DNA of 44,445 nt. Origin: Paucisalibacillus globulus DSM 18846. Lineage in GTDB: Bacteria > Bacillota > Bacilli > Bacillales > Amphibacillaceae. The position numbers and the translations under genes were made by a program. Shown piece by piece: positions 24,627 through 33,567 of this stretch. Numbering within the stretch: position 1 is the stretch's first letter; each line of letters starts with the position of its first letter. The notes below the pieces were generated by a model. The model did not search any database. It worked only from the letters and a program-made list of their open reading frames with translations, and was not told the DNA's origin. Location: NCBI RefSeq assembly GCF_000482485.1, contig NZ_KI519435.1, positions 204,331 to 248,775 on the forward strand. Direction: 5' to 3'.

Positions 24627-25625
24627 ATGGAAAATCATGGGATGGTTGATATTACAATAATTGGGGCTGGACCGGTAGGATTGTTTACGGCGTTTTATGC
24701 GGGTATGCGGGAGGCCACTGTAAAAATAATAGATAGCTTACCCGAAGTTGGCGGCCAATTAACGGCCCTATATCCAGATAAATATATTTATGATGTTGCA
24801 GGCTTTCCCGGTATTAAAGCAAAAGACTTAGTCATTCAACTACATAAACAGGCGCAAACCTTTTCTCCATCCATATGTTTAAATGAACAAGTACAGGAAA
24901 TCACTTCAAAGGAAGACGGTACGTTCAAAATCTATACTTCAAAAGGGGTCCATCTTTCCAGAACGATTATCATCACAGCAGGTGCAGGTGCTTTTGAACC
25001 TAGAAGATTAAAGCTTGACCATGCATCAGAATTTGAAGGCAAAACACTTCATTATTTTGTAAAACAATTAGATAGCTTCGCAGGGAAGCAGGTACTCCTA
25101 TGTGGCGGTGGTGATTCTGCAGTAGACTGGGCTCTAGCCCTTGAAGAGGTCGCAAGTAACGTTACACTTATTCATCGCAGGCCAGAATTCAGGGCACATG
25201 AGCATAGCCTTACACAACTACAGGGATCATCTGTTACTGTTCACACACCATTTGAGCTAACCGACATTATTGGGAATGGTGGAAAAGTGGACCAAGTGGT
25301 TATTCAGGAGGTAAAAGGAGACAATCATAGCGTATTACAAATCGACGAGATCATTGTTAATTACGGCTTTATCACCAATATTGGTCCAATTAAATCCTGG
25401 GGTCTTGAAACTACCAAAAATGCCATTGTCGTCAATGGTAAAATGGAAACAACTATTCCAGGAGTTTATGCCGCTGGGGATATTTGTGCCTATGAAGGAA
25501 AACCTAGGCTAATTGCAACTGGTTTTGGGGAAGCAACGATTGCTGTTAACCATGCAAAGTCATACCTGAATCCTAAAGCTAAGCTTAGTGTACATAGTAC
25601 GCATTTATTTGCTACTCCAAATTAA
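24627..25625 (+). CDS. Ferredoxin/flavodoxin--NADP+ reductase, thioredoxin-reductase-like (YumC type)
   Basis: This is a FAD-dependent reductase of 332 residues. The FAD-binding motif is GAGPVGLFTAFYAG, PEVGGQLTALYPDKYIYDVAGFPG is typical of bacillar YumC-type enzymes, the NADPH motif is CGGGDSAVDWAL, and the C-terminal motif is GVYAAGDICAYEGKPRLIATG. There is no CxxC disulfide centre, which separates it from true thioredoxin reductases. It passes electrons between NADPH and ferredoxin or flavodoxin. AAAAAGGAG precedes the ATG. The shared operator with paaA and paaI, and the absence of paaE, suggest it feeds the PaaABC epoxidase. Confidence 0.92.
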   Translation: MENHGMVDITIIGAGPVGLFTAFYAGMREATVKIIDSLPEVGGQLTALYPDKYIYDVAGFPGIKAKDLVIQLHKQAQTFSPSICLNEQVQEITSKEDGTFKIYTSKGVHLSRTIIITAGAGAFEPRRLKLDHASEFEGKTLHYFVKQLDSFAGKQVLLCGGGDSAVDWALALEEVASNVTLIHRRPEFRAHEHSLTQLQGSSVTVHTPFELTDIIGNGGKVDQVVIQEVKGDNHSVLQIDEIIVNYGFITNIGPIKSWGLETTKNAIVVNGKMETTIPGVYAAGDICAYEGKPRLIATGFGEATIAVNHAKSYLNPKAKLSVHSTHLFATPN

Positions 25626-25631
25626 AAAAAT

Positions 25632-25680
25632 GAGGATGTTTCATATCGGGATAACACCCTTCTTGAAACATCCTCTTTAC
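25632..25680. terminator. Bidirectional terminator between the reductase and the 66-aa gene
   Basis: A 12-bp perfect stem (GAGGATGTTTCA/TGAAACATCCTC) is followed by T runs on both strands. It separates the convergent ferredoxin-NADP reductase and the small minus-strand gene. Confidence 0.9.
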
Positions 25681-25881
25681 TCATTTAGTACGTCTAGTGT
25701 CTACTTCATACCATTCTTTTGATGATTGGTTCAAAGGCACTTGTATCTTCTTGAATCTCGCTTTTGGTACGTTGATTTTTATAAAGTTTGCTTCTTCCTC
25801 TGATAGCCTAAGTTCACGAATGCTTCTACCATCTTTGAAAGATTCGAGTAAGAATTCTTCAAATTCATCTTTGTTAATCAT
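25681..25881 (-). CDS. Small conserved-looking hypothetical protein
   Basis: This is a 66-residue soluble protein, acidic in the first half (INKDEFEEFLLESF) and basic near the end. It has no membrane segment, cysteine or recognisable motif. AAGGGGGGAG precedes the ATG, and a strong terminator follows, so it looks like a real gene. It lies 12 bp downstream of the racemase gene in the same direction and is probably the last gene of that operon. I do not recognise a family. Confidence 0.65.
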   Translation of the reverse strand: MINKDEFEEFLLESFKDGRSIRELRLSEEEANFIKINVPKARFKKIQVPLNQSSKEWYEVDTRRTK

Positions 25882-25893
25882 GAATCTCCCCCC

Positions 25894-26628
25894 TTACTCC
25901 AGATGTGCAACTACTACTTCCTTTTTTAGTTCTTTTTCAGAAAGAATGATTGATCGGTTCACTAATACTTGCATGGCATCTACACAATAAGGTCTTACAT
26001 GTGTTGCAAGTTCAAGACAAGAAAGCTCAGTACACCCTAGAATTACGCAATCACATTTCTCTTGGTGGACCATTCTCTCAACGATGCGTTCAAACTCCTG
26101 TACATCAACGGGTTTATCTGCTTTAAAATCATAAATAGTTCGCATTACTTTTTCCTGGTCCTGCACATTAGGAACTTGAGCCTTCATATTATATTTATGA
26201 CAAACATGCTGATATATACCAGTATTTATCGTACCGTCTGTTGCTAAAATACCTACTTTTGCAGCTTCTCCAAAATTTTCACGAATATAGGATGCCGTTT
26301 CTTCAATCATATTAATAATATAGATATCTGTCATCGCTTGCATCTCTTCATAAAAGTAATGAGAAGTGTTACACGGAATAGCAATATGATCAACACCAGC
26401 TACCTCAAATATCTCAAAATCCTTTTTAACCGCTTCTAAAAACGGTTCTTTATTATCTTCTATAATGGCTCTTGTCCGATCTGGAATCGTAGCATGGTTA
26501 AGAATAACCATGTCAATATGTTCCTGGTCTTTACTTGCCTCTGTATTTTCTATAACCTTTTCAAAAAATAACGATGTTGCAGCAGGTCCCATTCCACCTA
26601 ACACACCGAGCTTTTTTTGTTTCACCAT
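25894..26628 (-). CDS. Aspartate/glutamate racemase family protein
   Basis: This is a PLP-independent racemase of the Asp/Glu racemase superfamily. It has the N-terminal KKLGVLGGMGPAATSLFFEK and the two catalytic cysteines in IPCNTSHYFYEE and ILGCTELSCL. The segment GGMGPAAT is more typical of aspartate racemases than of MurI. The ATG at 26628 is preceded by AGGTGG eight bases upstream, and a GTG at 26640 is unlikely. It follows the MurE-like and ATP-grasp genes. Supplying D-aspartate for a wall-peptide side chain is the best contextual role (inference). Confidence 0.88.
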   Translation of the reverse strand: MVKQKKLGVLGGMGPAATSLFFEKVIENTEASKDQEHIDMVILNHATIPDRTRAIIEDNKEPFLEAVKKDFEIFEVAGVDHIAIPCNTSHYFYEEMQAMTDIYIINMIEETASYIRENFGEAAKVGILATDGTINTGIYQHVCHKYNMKAQVPNVQDQEKVMRTIYDFKADKPVDVQEFERIVERMVHQEKCDCVILGCTELSCLELATHVRPYCVDAMQVLVNRSIILSEKELKKEVVVAHLE

Positions 26629-26659
26629 AAAAATAACCACCTATATAATTAGACTCCTA

Positions 26660-28150
26660 CTAACGAAATGCTCCCGCAACTTTCATCCTGCTTTTCAGAG
26701 CTTCCATGACAATTTCAGTTTCATTAAATGGTATTTCTTTACCACCAATTATTTGAGATGTCTCATGTCCTTTTCCAGCAATTAAAATTATATCATTTTC
26801 TTCACTTACTTCTACCGCATATTGAATTGCTTCTTCTCTATTTAAAATAGCTTTGTAATTTCCATTATTTCTTACCATTGCTTCGGAAATTTCTCTAATG
26901 ATTAGATAAGGGTCGTAATTTTTAGGATTGTCCGACGTCACAATGGAGAAGTCAGCGAATTGTGACGCTACTTTTGCCATCCCTTCCCTTTTCTTCTTTC
27001 CATTAGGGCTTGCATCCGCATAAACCCCAAATACAAGTATTAACTTTCCTTTTACGTAAGGTCTAATAGTAGTAAGGGCTTTTTCCAGTGCATCTTCCGT
27101 GTGAGAAAAGTCAACTATCACACTGTAATCGCCTCTTTTATAAATAACTTCCATTCGCCCTTTTATCCCATCAACTTTGTCTATCCCTTTCCTGATTGTT
27201 TCTAGATCTATACCACTACAATAAGCAGAAGCAATAGCCGCTAAGCTATTATAGACATATATTTCACCAGGAAGATTAACTTTAATATGTTTTTTTCCTT
27301 CAGGAGTATTTAGAATAAATCGTGTATGGTCAAATTCATATTGAATGTCAGATGGGTAAAAATCAGCTTGTTCACTTAGCCCAAATGTAATTAATTTCGT
27401 TGTTTGACCTTCAACCATTTTAATGAGTTTAGCACCATATTCATCATCCATGTTTATTATGTTGTAATCATTTGTTAAATCAAACAGTTTTGCTTTAGCA
27501 AGAAAGTATTCTTCCATTGATTTATGCAATTCTAAATGATCAGGTGTTAAATTAGTAAAAATCCCGATATTAAAATTGCATTCTGCAACTCGATTCAGTT
27601 CTAATGCATGGGATGAAACTTCCATAACACATTGATCGATTCCTTCATCGATCATGGACTTCATTAACTTTTGGACTTCAGAAGACTCAGGAGTAGTATT
27701 TTTATTTTGGAGAACTTTGTCCCCCATGATCGTTCCCATTGTCCCTATAACTCCGATAGCTTTATTTGCTTCCTCAAAGATTGATTTTAAAAAGTATGAA
27801 GTGGACGTTTTTCCATTTGTTCCGGTTATTCCTACTAGATGTAGATTTTTAGTAGGTTCACCATAAAATTGAGCAGATACACTAGCTAACGCAAGGCGAC
27901 AATTATTAACACGAATAACTGTTATATCGTTAGAAATCGTAATATCTCTATCGACAATGACTGCTGTTGCCCCTTTATCAATTGCTTTATTAATAAATGA
28001 ATGTCCATCAACAACAAATCCAGGAATCGCAACAAACAAACCATTGTTTGCTACTTCTCTAGAGTCTGATGTTACATTCGCTATTTCTACATCCAAATTT
28101 CCCTTTACTAATGAAAACTCCATGTTTTTTAATAATGAGGACAATAACAT
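26660..28150 (-). CDS. murE: MurE-like UDP-MurNAc-tripeptide synthetase
   Basis: This is a Mur ligase of 496 residues with three domains. The N-terminal substrate domain (TSDSREVANNGLFVAIPG) is followed by a central ATPase with P-loop GITGTNGKTS and TTPESSEVQKLM. The C-terminal domain follows (GRMEVIYK, VDFSHTEDALEKAL). MurE adds the third residue to UDP-MurNAc-L-Ala-D-Glu. The specificity motif reads DNPKNYDP (407-414), not the DNPR of meso-DAP enzymes. It is closer in layout to the DNPAN of L-Lys enzymes, so L-Orn or L-Lys is a plausible substrate. It lies away from a division/wall cluster, next to an ATP-grasp and a racemase. A non-peptidoglycan peptide ligase remains possible. Confidence 0.88.
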   Translation of the reverse strand: MLLSSLLKNMEFSLVKGNLDVEIANVTSDSREVANNGLFVAIPGFVVDGHSFINKAIDKGATAVIVDRDITISNDITVIRVNNCRLALASVSAQFYGEPTKNLHLVGITGTNGKTSTSYFLKSIFEEANKAIGVIGTMGTIMGDKVLQNKNTTPESSEVQKLMKSMIDEGIDQCVMEVSSHALELNRVAECNFNIGIFTNLTPDHLELHKSMEEYFLAKAKLFDLTNDYNIINMDDEYGAKLIKMVEGQTTKLITFGLSEQADFYPSDIQYEFDHTRFILNTPEGKKHIKVNLPGEIYVYNSLAAIASAYCSGIDLETIRKGIDKVDGIKGRMEVIYKRGDYSVIVDFSHTEDALEKALTTIRPYVKGKLILVFGVYADASPNGKKKREGMAKVASQFADFSIVTSDNPKNYDPYLIIREISEAMVRNNGNYKAILNREEAIQYAVEVSEENDIILIAGKGHETSQIIGGKEIPFNETEIVMEALKSRMKVAGAFR

Positions 28151-28175
28151 TTTTACACCTCGAATATAAATTTAG

Positions 28176-29363
28176 TCATTTTCTTCTAAATACTTTTCTG
28201 AATACTTTCTTGATTATTATCCCACCAAAAACAAATGCCGGTTTAGGATCACTCCAACTCCAAATCGCATATGCCTTAGGTCTTCTAAATGTTTTTAGAA
28301 CATCGGATACTTTTAGCTGCTTCGTTTTTATATAGTCTCTTACAGCTAATAAATCCTCATACCCGTACCAAAATGCACGATTTGTATTTTCTGTTACTGC
28401 TTTAGGCTCTAACGGGCTTCCAATCATTTCTCTGTATGTAATATACGGAAAGTTCAAGCCAACCTTATAAAGCATTTGATTAAAGTTAGTTATCCTTGCA
28501 TTGATCTCGATTAAATAGAATTCTCCTGTTTCTTCATCCTTTTTAAATTCAATTTCAGCAAAGCCCTTATAATTAATGCCTTCTAAAAACTTCGAACCGA
28601 TTTCGAATAATTCGGGGGTGTGTTTTTGAATTGTATATACAGAGGCCCCGAAATTTATCGGATATTGACGTAATTTCTGACATGTTGTCCAGTGTGTGAC
28701 CTTTGAATTTTGGTTTAAATAAGCATCAAACGTATACATATGATCATCAAAACCAGGAATGATACGTTGTATAAAAACTTCTAATTCTTTTTGCTTTGCT
28801 TTTTCTAGAGCTTCATGTAATTCCTGCATATTATGAACCTTAAATAACTTCCTTCTAAACGTATGCACAAAGGTCGGTGAATCAAATGGCTTAACTAAGC
28901 ATGGGAACTTAATATCCTGCTCCACTCGTTCTTCCAGGTTCGGCTCATTAATTCGTACAATCTCAGGTACACGCACCCCATGTTCAATTGCAAGCGCGTG
29001 AAGTGTGTCTTTATTCATCACCTCAGTCGCTAGGCCCTGTTCTGATTGTGGAATTAAGTAATACTCCTTGATTCTATCTAAATAGGCATCAATTACTTCC
29101 AAATAAGTATCATGACACGGTATAAGCACAGGTTTTTCATCCTGCTTCTTAGCAAAGTCAATTAATCCTTGAATAAATCCTTCTGTCTCATCTTTATAAT
29201 GAGGCACTATAATTTTTTCTGAACAGTATTTAGAAGCGGCACCATATCTTTCTTCTTCAGAATAGTCCACTGCTACCGTGTGAATTCCTTCTTTACCAAG
29301 TCCTCTAATTGCACTTAATCCTATATAATAATTATTCCCTAAAATAACTGCTTTATTTTTCAT
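28176..29363 (-). CDS. ATP-grasp carboxylate-amine ligase, candidate D-aspartate ligase
   Basis: This is an ATP-grasp protein of 395 residues. The N-terminal pre-ATP-grasp domain starts AVILGNNYYIGLSAIRGLG, the ATP-binding segments include FPCLVKPFDS, and the Mg-binding end is YKGFAEIEFKKDEETGEFYLIEINAR. The C-terminus is very basic (KKVFRKVFRRK). ATP-grasp ligases encoded next to aspartate racemases include the D-aspartate ligase of Enterococcus faecium, which attaches D-Asp to the side chain of residue 3 of the wall peptide. The same job is proposed here from context. AATAGGAG precedes the ATG. The order ligase, MurE, racemase suggests one operon starting at this gene. Confidence 0.85.
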   Translation of the reverse strand: MKNKAVILGNNYYIGLSAIRGLGKEGIHTVAVDYSEEERYGAASKYCSEKIIVPHYKDETEGFIQGLIDFAKKQDEKPVLIPCHDTYLEVIDAYLDRIKEYYLIPQSEQGLATEVMNKDTLHALAIEHGVRVPEIVRINEPNLEERVEQDIKFPCLVKPFDSPTFVHTFRRKLFKVHNMQELHEALEKAKQKELEVFIQRIIPGFDDHMYTFDAYLNQNSKVTHWTTCQKLRQYPINFGASVYTIQKHTPELFEIGSKFLEGINYKGFAEIEFKKDEETGEFYLIEINARITNFNQMLYKVGLNFPYITYREMIGSPLEPKAVTENTNRAFWYGYEDLLAVRDYIKTKQLKVSDVLKTFRRPKAYAIWSWSDPKPAFVFGGIIIKKVFRKVFRRK

Positions 29364-29655
29364 AAACCATTACTCCTATTAGTTTTCTAATAAAATCACG
29401 AACGTTTATTGATATATTATTAAAAACCATAATTTTTTAGTATTAAATGTTTATATATATACATTACTCATTATATACTCCTAATTATACGTAAGTACAG
29501 AGTATACTTCAAAAAAGTCAATAAGGGAGGGCTTTCATTTGCATTTTAACAATATATATAAATACCAATTCGTATATGATATAGTGAATATATAGGAATT
29601 TTTACCCATTTTACTATAATAGAAAGATTTGCTATAAGATGAGGTGGTGTAGTCG

Positions 29656-30912
29656 ATGCGCGCGGATAAAATTTTCATAATATTGCTATTTGTCACTTCC
29701 GTTATAGTTGCAATAAGCTCTGGTGGAATAAAAACAAATTTACCAAGTTATCTTATTGGCCTTTCTCTTTTTTATGTATTTTCCACTCTATATTATCACT
29801 TGAGAGTTGCTGTTAAGCACGGTAATACGAAAGTCGATTACACCATCCCATATAGTCTTGCAATTGCACTATACGGGGGACCTCTTGGTGTATTAATCTA
29901 TGAATCACTCTATATGACAACAGTTTATTTCATTCGAAAAAAGAATAAAATAGCGGATGATGAAGAATTATTACATACATTTTATAATATTGGATCTTTT
30001 GCCCTAAATGGTTCGATTGCATATTACCTTTTTCATGCGTTATATCCATTTTTAGATCGGATACCTTTTGGATTTTGGATACTAATTATTGCAATTACTA
30101 TGGTTATGAGTTTCTTATCTCATGTTTACTTATCGATTGTCTTTTTAGCAATGGGCGAAATGAATAATTTAAAGGATGCCATCACCTTTATTAAAAGTAG
30201 AAGTATTTTAGATATGGGCAAAATTGCCTTCTCCAATGGATTATTATTTTTCTTTCTTGTCAACAAACAATGGGAAATGGTTACCGGTTTGTTTCTATTG
30301 AACTATCTTGTAAGCCGCTCCAATATCGCGATTAATCAATCCATTCAACATAAGTCGGAACGGGACAAGTTTGAACAAATGGCCTATACTGACTTTCTTA
30401 CAGAAATCTATAACAGGGCTTTTATGGATAAGAAGATGGCTGAATTAAATAACTCAAAAGAGCGACTAGGGATTATCGTTACAGATATTGATTCCTTCAA
30501 GCTAATTAATGATAATTACAACCATGCTGTTGGTGATCGTGCCATTCAACACTTTGCATCTACTTTACGAAGCTATCTATCTGAGGAGGATTATTTATTC
30601 CGTAGTGGTGGAGAAGAGTTTACGATTTTCCTTAAGAACAGGAGCTATGAAGAATGCCTTTCTTTAGTGGAAAAAGTACGGAAAGGAATTAAAGACACCC
30701 CCGCAATGGCTGAATATGAAAATAAAACCATCCATATTCCAATGACTGCCTCATTTGGACTATATTATTACAGAACAAATGAAGCGATCGAAATTAAGAA
30801 GGCGTATGTCTATGCAGACCAGTTACTACTATTTGCAAAGGATAAAGGAAAAAATTGCATTTCCGCAAAAAATGGATTGGTTGATATTCCGTTATCAGCG
30901 AGGTTTGAATAA
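29656..30912 (+). CDS. Membrane-bound diguanylate cyclase (GGDEF)
   Basis: The first 225 or so residues hold about six hydrophobic segments of an uncharacterised sensor. A short linker helix leads to a GGDEF domain starting at YTDFLTEIYNRAFMD. The signature is RSGGEEF (GGEEF at 318-322), and the metal site (TDIDSFKLINDNYNHAVGD) is intact. It is therefore predicted to make cyclic di-GMP. The inhibitory RxxD site expected before the signature reads SEED, so product inhibition is probably lost. GAGGTGG lies eight bases before the ATG. It is a single gene, divergent from the wall-peptide operon. Confidence 0.93.
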   Translation: MRADKIFIILLFVTSVIVAISSGGIKTNLPSYLIGLSLFYVFSTLYYHLRVAVKHGNTKVDYTIPYSLAIALYGGPLGVLIYESLYMTTVYFIRKKNKIADDEELLHTFYNIGSFALNGSIAYYLFHALYPFLDRIPFGFWILIIAITMVMSFLSHVYLSIVFLAMGEMNNLKDAITFIKSRSILDMGKIAFSNGLLFFFLVNKQWEMVTGLFLLNYLVSRSNIAINQSIQHKSERDKFEQMAYTDFLTEIYNRAFMDKKMAELNNSKERLGIIVTDIDSFKLINDNYNHAVGDRAIQHFASTLRSYLSEEDYLFRSGGEEFTIFLKNRSYEECLSLVEKVRKGIKDTPAMAEYENKTIHIPMTASFGLYYYRTNEAIEIKKAYVYADQLLLFAKDKGKNCISAKNGLVDIPLSARFE

Positions 30913-30913
30913 T

Positions 30914-30947
30914 GGAGGAGGGAGATTCTCGTATCCTCCCCTATTTT
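30914..30947 (+). terminator. Terminator after the diguanylate cyclase
   Basis: GGAGGA pairs with TCCTCC, followed by CCTATTTTATT, immediately after the stop codon. It also covers the end of the convergent DUF421 gene. Confidence 0.6.
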
Positions 30948-31590
30948 ATTGAAGATGCTTTGGTACTTGTTTGTCATGACCATGATTAGCTACTTCCGTA
31001 AACAGTTCATCTTTTGTTCTTACTTTTTTAAGTTCCTGATTTACCTTTTCCAATGGAACGTTTAATTCCGTTACATGCTGATTTGTATGAATGGATTGTT
31101 GAATCATATCGATTAGTTGCTGAAATTCCTTTTTGGTTACGGGTTGTGCTTCTTGTTTTAACACAAAGCCTAGTTGTCCATTAGGCTCTAGTGTAGCAAA
31201 CTCAACATCGGATAGCTTAGTTACATTTTTTTGTCGTAGATTTGCCTCCAACTGATCCACCGTTAATCTTACTTTTCTAAGATTCATTTCATTAACGACT
31301 CCATTTTCAACAATTATTTTGGACTGTCCTGTAACAATCTTTTCAAATGTTGCTCCTTTTAACTCTGCATATTCCATCAGAATTAATGTAATGACCAACA
31401 TCACACCTACACCCATAGTTAACCAGATATTTTTATCGGCAACAGGTTGAATCAGTAACGATCCAATGCCAATCATGATTACCGTTTGTGGTAATGTCAT
31501 CTGTGAAATAGATTTTCTTCCTGCAAACCTTAGCAAAATTGTTCCGGCTACAACAATTACAACCGCTTTCCATATCCAATCGAGTTCCAT
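30946..31590 (-). CDS. DUF421 (YetF/YcaP-like) membrane protein
   Basis: This protein of 214 residues has three N-terminal membrane helices (up to about residue 70), followed by the cytoplasmic DUF421 domain. Characteristic segments are LRFAGRKSISQMTLPQTVIMIGIGSLL (read in pieces) and ENGVVNEMNLRKVRLTVDQLEANLRQK. The family is widespread in Bacillaceae (YdfR, YetF, YrbG and others), and some members are linked to spores, but the biochemical role is not defined. AGAGGGAG precedes the ATG. It lies about 50 bp downstream of the asparagine synthetase homologue and may be co-transcribed with it. Confidence 0.88.
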   Translation of the reverse strand: MELDWIWKAVVIVVAGTILLRFAGRKSISQMTLPQTVIMIGIGSLLIQPVADKNIWLTMGVGVMLVITLILMEYAELKGATFEKIVTGQSKIIVENGVVNEMNLRKVRLTVDQLEANLRQKNVTKLSDVEFATLEPNGQLGFVLKQEAQPVTKKEFQQLIDMIQQSIHTNQHVTELNVPLEKVNQELKKVRTKDELFTEVANHGHDKQVPKHLQ

Positions 31591-31642
31591 CGAATCTCCC
31601 TCTCAGGCACTTTTATAGTTAGTTTCTGTAATTAACAAGGGA

Positions 31643-33463
31643 CTATTCTTTATTCGCTATATTCACTTGATACCATATCATAAATACAAGTATCGTCCAT
31701 AGTTTTCGAGAGTTGTCACGTTTACCAGCTGCATGGTCAGTCAATAATTTAAGGCAATATGATTTATCTACATAGTTATCTGTTTCACTTATTAATATTA
31801 CGGTTTGAGCCCAGTCAAATAATTCATTTTGTAGCCATTTCCTAATTGGCACAGGAAATCCTAGCTTTCTTCTTTCTACTACATGATTCGGAACAAAGTC
31901 TTTTGCTGCCTTACGTAGTATCTGCTTTGTTTGTTTTTCCGATATTTTATACTTAACTGGAATCTTCTGAGCTACCTGAAAGACCTCTTTATCTAAGAAT
32001 GGTGATCGTAACGATAGAGAGTGAATCCTTGTCATTCGATCTGCCTTTAATAATATATCTCCTGGCAACCATGTATGGATATCGATATATTGCATTTGGT
32101 GGGAAGGATGTTCTTCTTTCATATACTGAAATAATTCATCCGTTATAAATCGATAATCATTAGCTTCGTTATAAGACTTAAGAAATTGTTGCTTTTCTTT
32201 TTCCTCGAAAATCTTTGCGTTTCCAATATATCTTTCCTTAAGTGGTGTCGTTCCACGTTCAATAAAACTCCTCCCCGGCACACCTTCTGGAATGACCCTA
32301 GATAATTTATGGAGCCATTTAAGCATGCTGGAAGGAAGGTGGTTAAATAATTTTAGGGACTCAAACTCTCTATAAATATTGTAACCGCCAAAAAGTTCAT
32401 CAGCACCTTCTCCTGAAAGGACTATTTTCGCGTGGGTACTTGCCTGCTTAGCTACAAAGTATAGTGGCACACAGGAAGGGTCTGCTAATGGATCATCTAG
32501 ATAGCGTAAGATAGTAGGCAAACTGCCAACGTATTCTTGTGGACTAATCGTATAGGAGATATTTTCTACATTAAGTTCTGACGCCGTTTTTTGTGCGATT
32601 GGTATTTCCGAAAATCCATCTTCTTCAAATCCAACTGAAAATGTTTTAAGTGTGGGATGAATATGTTTAGCAATTCCTACAATAAGGCTTGAGTCAATCC
32701 CACCCGATAAAAATGCCCCAACAGAATCCTCATCTTGAATATGCGCTTTAACAGAATCAACCATTACTTCTTGTATACGATTGATGATTTGATTTTCATT
32801 CCCATCTACTGGTTGGAATGTTGCATGAAAGTAGCGTTGTTTTTGAAGAGGTCTTTTGTGAGATTTGATTAAGAAGTAACCTGGCTGGAGGCTTACTATT
32901 TCCTTTGTTAATGTCAAAGGCACGGGCACATATTGAAAGGAAAGATAATGCTGTAATGCTTGTTCATGAAAAGTTAAATTTGAATTTGACTCAGTAATAT
33001 GACTTTTATGATAAGAAAAATGGAACAGTTCTTCGGAGTCCATATAGTAAAACGGTTTAATACCAAATGGATCTCTTGCAGCATATAACGTCTTTTCTTG
33101 GTTATCCCAAATGACGATGGCAAACATCCCTCTCAATTCACGGAAAGCTTCCACACCGTTTTCTACAAACAGAGTAGCAATAACTTCTATTTCTGAACCT
33201 AAATCAAAGATATATCCTTTCTTCTGAAGTCCAGAACGCAGTTGTTTATAGTTGTAAATCTTGCCATCCAGAACAACTAGGAAACGTCCATTAAAAACCA
33301 AATACTGTTCCATTAATTCACTACTAAAATCTAATTGTAAAAAAGAATCCTGATAGGTATTCACACTAGTCGAAGTTCTATATTCAAAGCACTCCTGCTT
33401 ATCATTTTTTTGTTCATCAGCTAGTTGATGTCCCATTATCTGAAATCCAATTAAACCATACAT
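31643..33463 (-). CDS. asnB: Asparagine synthetase B-type amidotransferase homologue lacking the catalytic Cys
   Basis: This 606-residue protein has the two domains of class II asparagine synthetases. The C-terminal AMP-forming synthetase domain is intact (PP-loop LSGGIDSS at 252-259, GEGADELFGGY, RSPFLDKEVF). The N-terminal glutaminase domain is degenerate. The protein begins MYGLIGF where active enzymes begin MCG. The glutamine-binding NGE motif is DGK (66-68), and the later Asp (SD) is Glu. Glutamine hydrolysis should therefore not occur. Ammonia-dependent synthesis, or another adenylating reaction as in beta-lactam synthetases, is possible. The ATG is supported by AAGGGG, so Tyr2 is not a start-site artefact. 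Confidence 0.88.
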   Translation of the reverse strand: MYGLIGFQIMGHQLADEQKNDKQECFEYRTSTSVNTYQDSFLQLDFSSELMEQYLVFNGRFLVVLDGKIYNYKQLRSGLQKKGYIFDLGSEIEVIATLFVENGVEAFRELRGMFAIVIWDNQEKTLYAARDPFGIKPFYYMDSEELFHFSYHKSHITESNSNLTFHEQALQHYLSFQYVPVPLTLTKEIVSLQPGYFLIKSHKRPLQKQRYFHATFQPVDGNENQIINRIQEVMVDSVKAHIQDEDSVGAFLSGGIDSSLIVGIAKHIHPTLKTFSVGFEEDGFSEIPIAQKTASELNVENISYTISPQEYVGSLPTILRYLDDPLADPSCVPLYFVAKQASTHAKIVLSGEGADELFGGYNIYREFESLKLFNHLPSSMLKWLHKLSRVIPEGVPGRSFIERGTTPLKERYIGNAKIFEEKEKQQFLKSYNEANDYRFITDELFQYMKEEHPSHQMQYIDIHTWLPGDILLKADRMTRIHSLSLRSPFLDKEVFQVAQKIPVKYKISEKQTKQILRKAAKDFVPNHVVERRKLGFPVPIRKWLQNELFDWAQTVILISETDNYVDKSYCLKLLTDHAAGKRDNSRKLWTILVFMIWYQVNIANKE

Positions 33464-33510
33464 CCTAAATTTCCCCTTTTAACATAGTAGACGTATTTTT
33501 TACATTATTC

Positions 33511-33557
33511 TATTCAAAAAGAAAAAGACTGACTCAAAATTTCATGAGTCAGTCTTT
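33511..33557 (-). terminator. Terminator of rlmN
   Basis: A 13-bp stem (AAAGACTGACTCA/TGAGTCAGTCTTT) is followed on the minus strand by TTTTTCTTTTTG, just after the rlmN stop. Confidence 0.9.
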
Positions 33558-33567
33558 CGGTTAATCT

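Noticed and set aside
24627-25625. Thioredoxin reductase
   Set aside because: The redox-active CxxC between the FAD and NADPH segments is missing; the sequence matches the ferredoxin-NADP reductase branch.
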